This document shows, in pieces, positions 56,301-59,903 of a DNA stretch of 64,000 nucleotides. The notes under the pieces are model-generated. The model did no database searches. It saw only the letters and a program-made list of their open reading frames with translations, and had not been told where the DNA came from. The translations under genes were made by a program, and so were the position numbers. The DNA is from JBGSPQ01 sp964346765 (GTDB lineage Bacteria > Patescibacteriota > Gracilibacteria > UBA1369): NCBI GenBank assembly GCA_964346765.1, contig CAYFWB010000001.1:1-64000 (forward strand), written 5' to 3'. The number at the start of each line of letters is the position of its first letter. Positions within the stretch are counted from its first letter, which is position 1.

Positions 56301-56498
56301 GGAGTTGTTACTGAAAAGCAAGTCTGTGGTCTTTGGGGCTTGAGCATTGTTACTGCCGTGCAGGTTTTCTTTGGTATTGATTTGTGTGTCTGAAAATGCA
56401 AATCCAAAGACGAGTAAGAGCGCAAGCAGTACCGTGGTTAATACGGCCTGCGGGTTTGCGGATAATCGTTTAAGGTTACGGATTTTTTTTGTTTTCAT
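35394..56498 (-). CDS. Giant repetitive secreted surface protein, about 7,034 residues
   Basis: One uninterrupted 21-kb frame. The start at 56498 gives MKTKKIRNLKRLS and a signal segment (VLTTVLLALLLVFGFAF) near residues 20-36; the 49 residues upstream look like leader. Approximate layout: 40-545, a domain ending in a DNRLRE-like beta region of the type found next to RHS and other surface proteins. 545-2240, Ig-like repeats of several types. 2243-4876, six units of about 430 residues, each with a LamG-like sandwich (opening LWLKADAG) and an AGIGQDD segment. 4880-6080, four units of about 300 residues with LamG-type concanavalin folds (WVHVVGTW, FDGLIDEVRIY). 6080-7034, invasin-type Ig-like repeats and a terminal beta domain. 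No enzyme motif or C-terminal membrane anchor was seen. Adhesion or a surface fibre is the likely role. Confidence 0.85.
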   Translation of the reverse strand: MKTKKIRNLKRLSANPQAVLTTVLLALLLVFGFAFSDTQINTKENLHGSNNAQAPKTTDLLFSNNSAFTFPEWNTGLHNWYQNPLENTPAISLENAIKNTSQPTEDPLSKLKPEDEIIELRDATTKHYKNPDGSITAVLSAGPVHYEDNGEWKDVDLDVEENNTGIHPEYAYSSIKNNTHRFYSKYSGDQGLLIDIKGDLFKDWINPEMRWLDANGKNLEKTTANKVQATPHTNNIIYPEVFKNTDVSFKQGSSLARRMDVILKDKSAIANMPEKAEKLAYCEQVIIPEDWTYKTINDPETPGKIREIEFSNGQNKPTVRFFAPEIFEQKNPDNFIFGSYTIKDNKYSLEICKNTPAEWLTDNSRKFPVIVDPTITSQTDNYTGTVGSGGEKWYDDADIGCWDDCTPTRRAWARFNASGIMDGSTFTGATLYTYLRRIPTVANMSYYAYVADSDPLSSTGTTIYGDTSNYSGGSDTVYTSDGYGHALVQTFSSTGYGYLTNRLSNNWFSFVLASFTTSDYFRIYRWDNSSYYPRLLVYYNPPSRTLTASYYYVAPNLNVTLNTTGDSGGLSSCYAYWDTDTTYGSGTSLGNLYTDCDGTVTTPINQSNDTIYYFCTRPLDSYNQYGYHCDSVRYDRYAPSLPIISCGSFTHNVWGNYSSPTCTWTCPDCGPSTTYPRYCTDSSTCSPDIYDSDRSVATSFPEGINYFRVQNEDIAGTSSTQNFIVKRDQTNPTASTNIANTYYGPNTYDTTTTITGTASDAHSGVNLVRVYIERSSDNYYWDGSSFGLEFWPNGVTGTTSWYYSGLPANQLSNGLTYTVSSQAVDNVSLTSSYSNDTFIWDSVNPTNSFSLPDTYYGPTTWNDSSTISGSSYDSLSGVEEVNIVISYVSGSTYYWNGSNWTTSWQTVEPTSFTPGTGTRPWSYTINDSNFTNGRTYTVQVYSYDNAENLSSTASDTFTYDNATPTQPTMNAEPTYSPGSTNFVSTSGSTDSGVGGVQYEFCRNTTDTTTDCTSSGWTSNTNYTFSSLSDGEIYYYFVRAKDSLDNTTDWSQSTSSTQDNSSPNVGTTTIYSGSSYDNIWFNGTISLRASISDSGSDIEAGTCEVSINSSGWTGTGVSQDSNYCYYDSYSPGADFTIQFRVRDNAGNWGGNLLKNYYYDESAPTSTVDIANNYYGTDFNHTDTINGTATDADSGISGVEVRIQESVSNNYWTGSGWSASETWLPVTTGTTTWKYTIDDTNFTSGRNYTVSARATNNVDITESTSQDDFDYDTDGPTGGSVSNTNGYETDTTITVSVNRGTDSGSGMSSTNSDYLLEYQSATLSAGSCGSYGSWTDAGVTETATATSYNFSSSNGNCYKFRYTVADTLGNQTTYTGTDVTKVSTGTPTASCSINEGTNPQYQYQTGTTIYYNSGFTGGFDVNVTAGDTTAGIEKVNFPTLATGFSPSSTDDTSSPYSQTYSWTTSATTSPDAKDATVYSNSGLTNTCGFTVTRDVTAPTGTITYSTQYITSTATDPSMTIGSVTESGSGEDTSTRTLQRATATLSGDTCGTYGSFATTTQGGTYPNITDTGTITDATCYKYRWQTTDNVGNTGTFTTSDEYKVDTTAPSTSVSGITESSGDIYYESGTKTVFYKTPSSSQNFTVNVSASDPQSGINYVIFPGISSTITPQMGNEDPESPYSNQYTVTTSANSSYADNTVTGYNNADLTNTDDFDVTVDNDDPTGASVSCPSAYDTDGNFNVTGSSGSDSGSGVNTSAVYFQRRSGNLSADSCGSYGDYSSLGSANDTNLGQTGLANGCYEYRYLTIDLVGNSTLSSTCVVKVDTSIPTVSIDSITESSNYIYDSGSTLYYTNVPATPGSFTVNVSASDADSGISSVDGSTEFNDTPSDNSTPYTLDYSIEQSSTCTSPITVTATANSGSTNNTTRTCTLDTTAPTGGSASNTNGYKTDTTIAVSVDPGTDSSSGMSTTDGHYLLEYQSATLSGGSCGSYSGWSDAGVTENDTATNYNFSSSNGNCYQFRYSSRDNVYNQATFTGTDTTKVDSAVPSIDSITSVAGDTSSPYYDETDDSSTEILFSSSDPESGVSACKWDTSDVAYASMSNSCASTSSCTSNLSGESSKTVYIRCIDAAGNAMSRSEQVDYTVDSSAPTIDNITSVAGDTTSPYVDGTDDSSTEILFVSSDDGVGVSACKWDTSDVTYASMSNSCASTSSCTSNLSGEGSKTVYIRCTDSLGNDMSSSQQVDYTLQTIWPGGVYSDISVWLKADAGVTNTGDGTDATAWTDQTPNAFVFDHNTTPDIGGTYPAWNNNLINGNPALSFDGSTDRLGRSGFSTWPANDHFIAIVYKRDTLNGDEWMWTYGTSSDDDESYMKIDSSNYFTTQFAGNYLSSPSLSEDIDNGTAKLLTMYRSSGNIYQMLDGKEIATEANGGGGNQGGCFVFAEEPDGLCTGFSTSQHFEGDIAEFIIYDNTVPESDQQKINTYMALKYGISLDQSNVSSENEKGDYLDSSGNVIWDAHDDNNQNSYRYFIAGIGQDDTSDLDQTSSKNNSEKAIVQVSEATSQDDMDFFIWGHNDGDRLWTSTGAPTGYKLLDRQWYGFETNDIGGVDIEFDTKNPKVLIPALISGSDYYFIYDKDADGSLSDECLSTESCDTPGGVFAMADDGSSGDDTSGDDKWTAQLSDLPQGDVSGTRFTLGTPTGTENYPLGNLSDDLLMWLRADSSSVSQTGNDTSATGWTDLGPYAFYLDRTEAGFGGSDPVWYSNRINGQPAVNFSASDDHLGIKDFYDMPDGDLWITTVYLNEDANDEWIWSYGNSNTSLTLYPDGSYRGELADNTLYTDIVGSDDENPHIITMRRSGSTHSQVFDGKEIASESNSGSIYDGACFILGELLYGGDCNIYGSGYDFEGDLGEFIMYDTYPSPTDQQRLHSYLALKYAVPLNQDTNLDYLDSSGNTIWSSDDTHEYDVVGIGQDDDAGWSRTSTKYTDDQNILKVSKEDGTGTMDDSEFLIWGHDNGDRLWTSTDAPSNYQILDRQWQAQETGNLGEIDVEFDMRDPQWMVPALLTDSSFYLVYDSDDDGSLADETPIAMNDSGTSGDDTSGDDKWSYRFDFPTASVQPGVLFTIATKDSAQTYPVGLGTDLKLWLRADSSSVSQTGNDTSATGWTDLGPYAFYLDRTEAGFGGSDPVWYSNRINGQPAVNFSASDDHLGIKDFYDMPDGDLWITTVYLNEDANDEWIWSYGNSNTSLTLYPDGSYRGELADNTLYTDIVGSDDENPHIITMRRSGSTHSQVFDGKEIASESNSGGIYDGACFILGELLDYGDCNIRGSSLDFEGDFGEFIMYDRYPTDTQQMKLHSYLALKFGITLSDDTDGDSITREAIGSFQEGDYVASDGSTLMFDISANGTYVNDVAGIGQDDDSDLSQTSASSANSDSLLEVSSASDLDNLEFMTWANDDGSLSTASTEIPGSGMPTNADARLTREWLFQNDDGNGVGTVTVEFDLNNQSGLRSTLAGDYALLIDADGDFSSGVTIHTTGAALNDNKISFTGATISDGDYVTLAGPAAIGPAGVISNLQLWFKADAGVSNTGSGTNATAWKDQGVGGITLDHNTSPSIDGTYPTYYSSRINNSPALYFEGDLDSNNVGDVLGVDSLTYTPTNNLYLAIVYSGFDGNVGGENIYSYASTSDSNDILITPRTDGTIDAFISGTTVSSSDVGSADTEPHIMATRRDGSSVNIFLDGGSAGSGTQGDTLGTNGCLVLGADQDSVCGGFQAEQYFRGDVAEVVLYDDNLTDTDIQKIDSYLALKYGITLDQSGATTNDGTGNYLDSNGSVIWDAHDGTLQETHRYDIAGIGQDDGGKLNQTQSRSENDDSLLTVSSPTDLGDGEFMVWGNDDGEGFSTEIPGSGIPSNADVRLNREWKIQHTGSVGTVTVAYDLSNTDSLKNSGVAGDYALLIDADGDFSSGATIHTTGASFNGDVISFTGATIADGSYISLAGPEPPRPGGLASNLELWFKADAGVTNSGNGTDVTAWKDRGDYGVTLDHNTSPAIGGTYPTYYNSLFNGNPGLTFDDTSDRLGTDSMTHIPTGDLFVTAVYSRSDTAYKETIFGYGAGNEILLEVDDAGEMVSVVSGTFGYSSSVGSDDGIPHIMSGLRSSSDIYGEFNGEKTNISASDGTALPTGECLVLAEDPDSNCGGFDTSQAFKGDLAELIFYSSYPTLAERQKIYSYLALKYGITLSDDTDGDSTTREAIGSHQEGDYVASDGTTYMVDISSFGSYVNDIAGIGQDDDSGLNQTSSSSVNSDSILTISSPSDLENLEFLAWGNDNGSLATASTEIPSSGLPANAEVRLTREWYTRQNGEGNSNGVGTVNVSFDLNNQKILDKFADASDFALLIDHDDSNFSNVDSIHTTGASINNGVISFTGVNLKNILLDADPYPAYITLAGPQLPSPGGVTGGLNLWLKADAGVTGNDSQEVEAWTDNSVNEITLDHNTSPAIGGTYPTYYNSLFNYNPALDFGPTDRLGVSSLNVYPQDELFIASVYSRDDLTSGAEAIYGYGGDNENMIYMRYNGTISSFISSSQTSSNVDWDDGIPHISVVRRDQNDSHTQLFDGAQVMSATNGTTIPTGQCLVLGEEQDSNCGSFDTNQEWEGNLAEFIAYAPASGTYLSATEQQKILTYLALKYGITLDQSDVSSENEKGDYLDSSGNVIWDAHDGASQNPYRYDIAGIGQDDLSELDQTQSKSVNPDAILRVADAGANQTDGDFLVWGNNNGVATWTTTGAPTNYNILSRQWGAQETVDVGTVDFEFDVEDSDFDVPALASGTAYYFIYDKDGDGSLSDECPSDASCDTPGGMFTMNDDGTDGDDTSSDNKWTAQLDLTMGDPANIIFSIATKVTTVDTVVITGENETDDLALTYNITPSSAKAVVDWQADSDSITVLNMPFEANGGSESTTATDYSTYENNGTVSGATWGSTSGVDSHGAYDFDGSSDYIKITDDDSLDSFSELTIEAWVYKTGFTGYEEPIFSKTQSGGYKLGVTDHYGNNDGKLRFEIHNGSYQDLYSTDVIPTNQWVHVVGTWASGDYMRVYVDGSLDNTSASTFSGTTTNNTADAFIGAESDGSSPQSGHRFDGLIDEVRIYKRQLTADQITDLYNLGTPVYENIDHGITNAGETWQACVTPNASLDGTEVCSNSTTIKPTVDTNTLPAAHEMQSLVADYSTTPSDAKAIFNWKKNQSSYAVANLPFEANGGNESTSTTDYSDSGNNGTVSGATWGATSGIDGGAYTFSNYTDYISLGDSFLDGLTEATFSTWVYHNTTSDDDDIILVGDHNSASPFVFWRDESSTDSYAFLINDGVDYSGVHYSNTVPSQGSWTHLALTFVGGDEVRLYINGTEDGNSPFSMTSIDNIESSTDSIYIGNNFDGIIDELTIFDSALTPQQISTIYNSGTPDYNRIAYQETTTGDDWQACITPNTGGLDGDELCSTDRTITAAPAIDTISFTGNTPDDDLILSYTTDPVSLNGIVDWRIDESSMTILNMPFEANDNKENTEVKDYSSYGNDGTVSDATWSSTGGVDGNGAYSFDGSSDYISLPTTGGVAGQDQVSIEAWINVDTIPADNTAIYTENTTSSSYWRFSLNFRTSDNNIYLSGRDDDGDSFTEWVSGTPDAGWNHVVGVYDAVNNVVKLYINGSLADTATPTLNGFDSGTAAARTIGAGLDSSMQYFFDGLIDEVRLYDRALTTDQITNLYNSGTPDYGTIDYLETDYGEGWKACVTPNDGIADGVQSCTAEKDFLAEVDTVTLASANATEDLSLSYNLTPASSRAIIDWRKDQSSIAALNMPFEANGGSESTTTKDYSDSDNDGTVSGATWSSDSGVDGNGAYSFDGSNNYITASDSANLDITGALSISVWANINALTSQQTLVSKYDANGSQRAYTLEIGDQTWCASNEIAFTISETGSSFNGGVLCSTASLTTGWHHIVATFVPSNSMKIYLDGSDVTDAFGYGSQPDSIYSNSKDLSIGASYDNSATPNIRFFDGVIDEVLIYDHDLTSDQITKLYNSGTPDYDSIAAEETLSGEDWQACVTPNYILDGTEICSNEITLTPGVTDANISVSGGTGTDGTYIVGDTVTVTWDNSSSGDNNPDITGATADLSGWGGSATATMTDTTACSGTSGDDIYEACYTLVSGNIDNTNVNANVTATNMAGSTTGSDTTNATVDNEPPTVTASAITVTGASGTGGAFITGDTATGRWDDSATGDNNSDTISSVSFNLSNWISTADSISGTENLDIWTTAEQSPLDSQSTTNNNVIVTATDNAGNTTTTEGTNNYTIETLATDPDTSTFTATPTSVMADGISTTLLTATLKDASSNPVAGSTVNVSATDTTVRAINCQTSDVKVITPGRSNSNGQACFLAVSSTMANNVEFTATDTTNSTEITQKAYVDFVNCIIDKNTSTFVSSKAQVDSDGVDSTDLTVHLADYCGFDVNKENVVTIDDNSANTTTYTPPGSTPPQSYTTTGTGQATTAVSSLTTGTVTFDAGLNEEQYDTSTYVEDPSTPNEYNGSGTLIAGSENQDDAEVTFNMPFDFTLYDQTVTAGNPVYLCTNGFLSLSSSGCPTSGNLTNAIAGFHTDLLTTNGGIYQRSDTDSITFIWDARADSAIDGIEPIRFEIKLFRNNRIEIHYETAETINSKYVGIYNNNSVGISSLLSEPHTHKATKFEYDTPISSFNLTDHPQVEFLAGEPEPANSTVEATPTQVTANGSDYSTITVTVLDDNSNPISGRDIQLDQNKEAVITQVDCTDLVTPDPAAQTDSNGQTCYNTTNTLPQTVTFTATDITGLPLILGSDDVEFECVTGANQQCVQVSVQEGEGTITMSAPESFNFLTTSTNVASQIQFTCDDTTACPDNSTGYIHNVNDLLEIVDTRDNGGFTVQVQASTPFETASGAYMPFQNFFIATTPASTGGTQIDGIEYDSEYSGLTCSGSPLNTTGSLIDENSFLFNFGSENTIPSTVHDLMQCELNTGEGRTATLKQNVNYSLQVPALQSAGTYNVILTYDLII
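42401..42464. repeat. 64-bp exact repeat shared with 48968-49031
   Basis: This stretch is identical over 64 bp to 48968-49031, 6,567 bp away, and encodes the same peptide (ENEKGDYLDSSGNVIWDA) in repeat units 6 and 1 of the giant protein. Flanking sequence of the two units differs more. Confidence 0.85.
46501..47096. repeat. 596-bp near-identical direct repeat, copy in unit 3
   Basis: It aligns without gaps with 47779-48374 at an offset of 1,278 bp (426 codons). Most mismatches lie in the first 110 bp; beyond that, reading by eye shows almost complete identity. Both copies lie within the giant gene. Confidence 0.88.
47779..48374. repeat. 596-bp near-identical direct repeat, copy in unit 2
   Basis: Partner of 46501-47096. 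The two encode the opening LamG-like half of units 2 and 3, with the same peptides such as MWLRADSSS versus LWLRADSSS followed by matching residues. Confidence 0.88.
48968..49031. repeat. 64-bp exact repeat shared with 42401-42464
   Basis: Partner of 42401-42464; it lies in unit 1 of the giant protein. Confidence 0.85.
49775..50386. repeat. Tandem pair of 306-bp units in the giant gene
   Basis: Two head-to-tail copies of a 102-residue Ig-like unit (ITSVAGDT ... CKWDTSDV ... KTVYIRC). The stretches 49831-49960 and 50137-50266 are closely similar at DNA level, at an offset of exactly 306 bp. Confidence 0.8.
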
Positions 56499-56654
56499 TT
56501 TTTGTTTTTCCGTTTTTTTGAGTTTTAATCTAGTTATTTTAACATATTTGGGAGTTTCTTGGAAGACAAAAAGGGGTATTTTTTTTCGGGAGGGCGTGAA
56601 AAAATGATAAAAAATATTTGGAGTTGGTAATTGTAAAACAATCAATCAAATTTT

Positions 56655-57566
56655 ATGAATTTTTCGGAGTATTTATCCCATAAGAATATTGAAAGCGGTC
56701 TTTATTCCGTACTAACCGACATAGTTTTTTGTATTAAAGAGATCTCCGATTTAATCGCAAAAGGAAATGAGGGCTATGGCGGAGGAGAAAATGTGTATGG
56801 AGAGAAGCAGATTAAAATGGATGTGCTGGCCAATCAGATTTTGGTGTCGCGGTTGAATGACAACGCCGACGTTTCTTTTATCGCGTCCGAGGAACTTGAA
56901 AGTCCGTATGAGGCCGAGGTTCCGGGGGGTGGGTATAGCGTTTGTTTTGATCCTTTGGATGGATCTTCTTTGGTGGATGTTAATTTGGCAGTCGGGACGA
57001 TTGTGGGGGTTTATAAAGGGCAGGGGGTTTTGGGCAGAAAGGGGCGTGAGCAGGTGGCTTCTTTGATCGCGGTTTATGGTCCCAGATTGTCTTTTATGAT
57101 AACTTTGGGTGCTAGAGTTGATGAATTTATTTTTGATCGTGATAAAGATACATTTGTTCTGTTTAATGAAAATTTGAAAATAGCTGAACGAGGAAAGATT
57201 TTTGCTCCGGGCAATTTAAACGCGTGTAAAACGGATAATTGGTATAGAGATTTTTTGAATTATTGGATCAATAATGATTATAAACTTCGTTATTCAGGGG
57301 GGATGGTTCCGGATGTGAATCAAATTATGAAAAAAGGAGGTGGGATTTTTGTGTATCCGGGTAGTTTAAATAAACCCGAAGGTAAATTGAGACTGATTTA
57401 TGAGTGTGCTCCCGTTGCCATGTTAGTGGAAGCGGCCGGCGGGGTTGCCATGAACGGTAAAGAGAGGATTCTGGATTTGGAAATTAATTCACTTCAGCAA
57501 ACTACACCTGTTTTTTTGGGATCAAAAAAAGAGGTTCAAAAAGCCGAGCAGTATTTAAACGGCTAA
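56655..57566 (+). CDS. fbp: Fructose-1,6-bisphosphatase, class I
   Basis: The enzyme removes the 1-phosphate of fructose-1,6-bisphosphate in gluconeogenesis. The 303-residue protein has the metal-binding core FDPLDGSSLVDVNLAVGTI near residue 98, an acidic motif SEELES near 75, the substrate segment RYSGGMVPDVNQIMKKGGG near 215 and KLRLIYECAPVAMLVEAAGG near 248. These are the class I (inositol-phosphatase superfamily) signatures. The length is slightly short of the common 330. It diverges from the giant gene and converges with the next gene with 3 bp between stops. Confidence 0.94.
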   Translation: MNFSEYLSHKNIESGLYSVLTDIVFCIKEISDLIAKGNEGYGGGENVYGEKQIKMDVLANQILVSRLNDNADVSFIASEELESPYEAEVPGGGYSVCFDPLDGSSLVDVNLAVGTIVGVYKGQGVLGRKGREQVASLIAVYGPRLSFMITLGARVDEFIFDRDKDTFVLFNENLKIAERGKIFAPGNLNACKTDNWYRDFLNYWINNDYKLRYSGGMVPDVNQIMKKGGGIFVYPGSLNKPEGKLRLIYECAPVAMLVEAAGGVAMNGKERILDLEINSLQQTTPVFLGSKKEVQKAEQYLNG

Positions 57567-57569
57567 GTT

Positions 57570-59153
57570 TTAGCTATTTTCTGCCGGTGATAAAATGATG
57601 GCGGCGATTTTTTCCGCTTTGTTGGTGTCCATGCCGGGGTCTTTTTTTAGTAATTCTAGTTCAGCGGTGGTTAGTCGGGCTTGTAAGTATTCATCCCAGC
57701 TTGTGTTGATTAAGCTTGTCTTGTCCGAGAGGATTTTTTTGAGTTGTACGTCGTCTTTGTAAAGGATTGCCATCACTTTTTTGTTGAGTTGAAGCTGTTT
57801 GGCCGCTTCTTTTAAAATTAAAGCTTCTTTTTTTTCCGCTTCTTCAAGTTCGTTGAATTCTTCCGCTTCGCTAAGTCCTAATTTGCTCAAAAATTCGGTG
57901 ATTTTATCAAAAAAGCCTGCGGGTAAGAGTGTTTTAAAGAATTTTAGCACTTCATCCAGTATTGCGTTGCCGGTTTTTATTTTTTGGGCGGCGTTTTGGG
58001 TTTGCTGTTCCGCTGTTTGTTGTGTGGCAGTAGGGGAGCTTTTTTGTGCCTGCGGGATTGTGTCTGCTGTTTGCGCGTGAGTTTCCGGTTGTCTTGGAGG
58101 AGTAGTTTCCGCCGATGCGGGAACTGTTTCGGGTGATTTTATCTGACCGTTTTCTGTTAGTGTTAGTATTTGTTCGGGTTGTGGATTCGCTAATTTAACC
58201 TGATTTAAGAGCCAATCAACGGTTCTGGTTTTTATGGTGTTACTCAGGTTCGCGGGCAGGGAAGCTTCGATCTGCGTTTTTATGTATTGGTCAAATTGGT
58301 TCAATGCTGAAGGGAAAGAAAGAGTGATCGGATTATTAAGTTTCAACTGTCCTTGTTTAAACAGTTTATCCACATCCACTTTTTCGCCCAGTAGATTTGA
58401 GGCTTCACCGGTTAATCTTTCTATGTTTTTGTTGAGATTTAGATATTCATTGAATCCAGTGGCAAGATTTTGCAGGTTTGATGCCTGGAGCAGAATCAGG
58501 GTTTTTAGGCCGTTTTCGTTGATGCGGTCGCCCTGCAGAATGTTTAAACCGCAATATGTATTAAACTGTTTTAAAAGTTCAAGAGGAGAAGAGTAATTTT
58601 GTTTATTGTTTTCGTATGTTTGTTTGAGGGACTCAAAAAAAGTTGTTAATTTTGGGATCAGTTTTTGTTCAACATATTTTTCAACTTTTTCCGTTTCGTC
58701 TGGGTTGGCGCCGTTTTTTGTGAAGTATTCATATATTACGTCTTTGGCAACGGATTTTACGGCAGCAATATTTTCCGCTGACGTGATGCCGACTTCATTA
58801 AAAATTGAGAGGTTTTCTGCGAATTTTTTATCCACTGTTTTTGAGATTTCGGTTTTAGCTTCTGCGGAGATATCTATAAATAACTTGCGAGGTGTTTCGG
58901 CCCGGTTTGCGGTCCATGATTCAGCTGTTCTTTGGCTTGCCGCTTGTTGCATTAATTCCTGCTGTCGTTTTTGTTTTTGTTCTCTTTCCTGTTCGATTTT
59001 TTGCAGTTGATTCAGGTCTTCTTGTTTTAATAATTCGCGCCACTTGGCGCGTGTGCGGGCCGCGCTGGGAACAGATTCTCGCGTTTCTTGCGGATTTTGG
59101 TTTGTTAATTCGGGCGGAGTCGTTCTTTCTGAATGCTTTCTTACTTCGTTCAT
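57570..59153 (-). CDS. Hypothetical Gln/Glu-rich helical protein
   Basis: No family is recognised. The 527-residue protein has a charged coiled coil near residues 35-75 (LNQLQKIEQEREQKQKRQQEL), a long helical middle region up to about 330, and a disordered Pro/Thr/Gln linker near 340-400 (TPPRQPETHAQTADT). A helical C-terminal domain contains AEEFNELEEAEKKEALILKEA. It has no signal peptide or membrane helix, so it is probably cytoplasmic. Context with FBPase and an ECF sigma pair gives no functional hint. Confidence 0.65.
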   Translation of the reverse strand: MNEVRKHSERTTPPELTNQNPQETRESVPSAARTRAKWRELLKQEDLNQLQKIEQEREQKQKRQQELMQQAASQRTAESWTANRAETPRKLFIDISAEAKTEISKTVDKKFAENLSIFNEVGITSAENIAAVKSVAKDVIYEYFTKNGANPDETEKVEKYVEQKLIPKLTTFFESLKQTYENNKQNYSSPLELLKQFNTYCGLNILQGDRINENGLKTLILLQASNLQNLATGFNEYLNLNKNIERLTGEASNLLGEKVDVDKLFKQGQLKLNNPITLSFPSALNQFDQYIKTQIEASLPANLSNTIKTRTVDWLLNQVKLANPQPEQILTLTENGQIKSPETVPASAETTPPRQPETHAQTADTIPQAQKSSPTATQQTAEQQTQNAAQKIKTGNAILDEVLKFFKTLLPAGFFDKITEFLSKLGLSEAEEFNELEEAEKKEALILKEAAKQLQLNKKVMAILYKDDVQLKKILSDKTSLINTSWDEYLQARLTTAELELLKKDPGMDTNKAEKIAAIILSPAENS

Positions 59154-59272
59154 GTTACGAAAAAATATTATGTAATTTTATCACATTTTAGGGTTTTAAT
59201 AAAGTAGGAACAATCTGCCGAATTTGTTTTTCGGCATATCTGCGTTATATTGTTTTACCGTTAAGACGATTC

Positions 59273-59842
59273 ATGAAAAAGAAAGAAATCAACAAGAAGA
59301 GGATTGAAGATCTGGTTAAGCTGGCTCAAGGCGGTGATACGGATGCTTTCGGAGAGTTGTATGATTTTTACGTGGATAATATTTATAAGTATATTTTTTT
59401 TAAGGTCGATAAAGAGGAGGTGCTTGATCTTACCGAAAATGTTTTTTTGAAAGCGTGGGAAAATTTGAAATCTTATAGAAAAGTGAAGAATAAATATTTT
59501 TCTTCGTGGTTATACAGAATCGCTCATAATATTGTTGTAGATTATTACAGAGTTCGCAGGGAAACCGTTAATATAGCCGATATGCCGTTATCCGATGAAA
59601 AAAGGATGAATGATCCGGTGGTTTTGGCTGAGCAAAGTTTAAGTAAAGATGTTTTAAAGAAGGCGATTTCCAAGCTTAATAAAAAGTACCAGCAGGTGAT
59701 TTTGTTGAAATATATCAGTGGTCTTGATAACAGGGAAATCTCACGCATCATGAGAAGGAGTGAGGGGAATTTAAGAATTTTGAAGTTTCGGGCTTTGAAA
59801 TCTTTAAGGCAGATTCTTGAAAACATGAACATTAAATATTGA
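59273..59842 (+). CDS. ECF-type RNA polymerase sigma factor
   Basis: The 189-residue protein has sigma region 2 (DAFGELYDFYVDNIYKYIF ... LTENVFLKAWENLKSY ... FSSWLYRIAHNIVVDYYR, near residues 25-95) and region 4 (LNKKYQQVILLKYISGLDNREISRIMRRSEGNLRIL, near 128-165). There is no region 3, which defines the ECF group. It is followed after 61 bp by a FecR-domain membrane protein, the usual arrangement for an ECF sigma and its membrane regulator. It is the only gene here that ends in TGA. Confidence 0.92.
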   Translation: MKKKEINKKRIEDLVKLAQGGDTDAFGELYDFYVDNIYKYIFFKVDKEEVLDLTENVFLKAWENLKSYRKVKNKYFSSWLYRIAHNIVVDYYRVRRETVNIADMPLSDEKRMNDPVVLAEQSLSKDVLKKAISKLNKKYQQVILLKYISGLDNREISRIMRRSEGNLRILKFRALKSLRQILENMNIKY

Positions 59843-59903
59843 TGTAACAATATGATCTTACTGCACGTTCTAAGTGTTGCATTAAGGTTGTGGGAAAAGA
59901 TTT

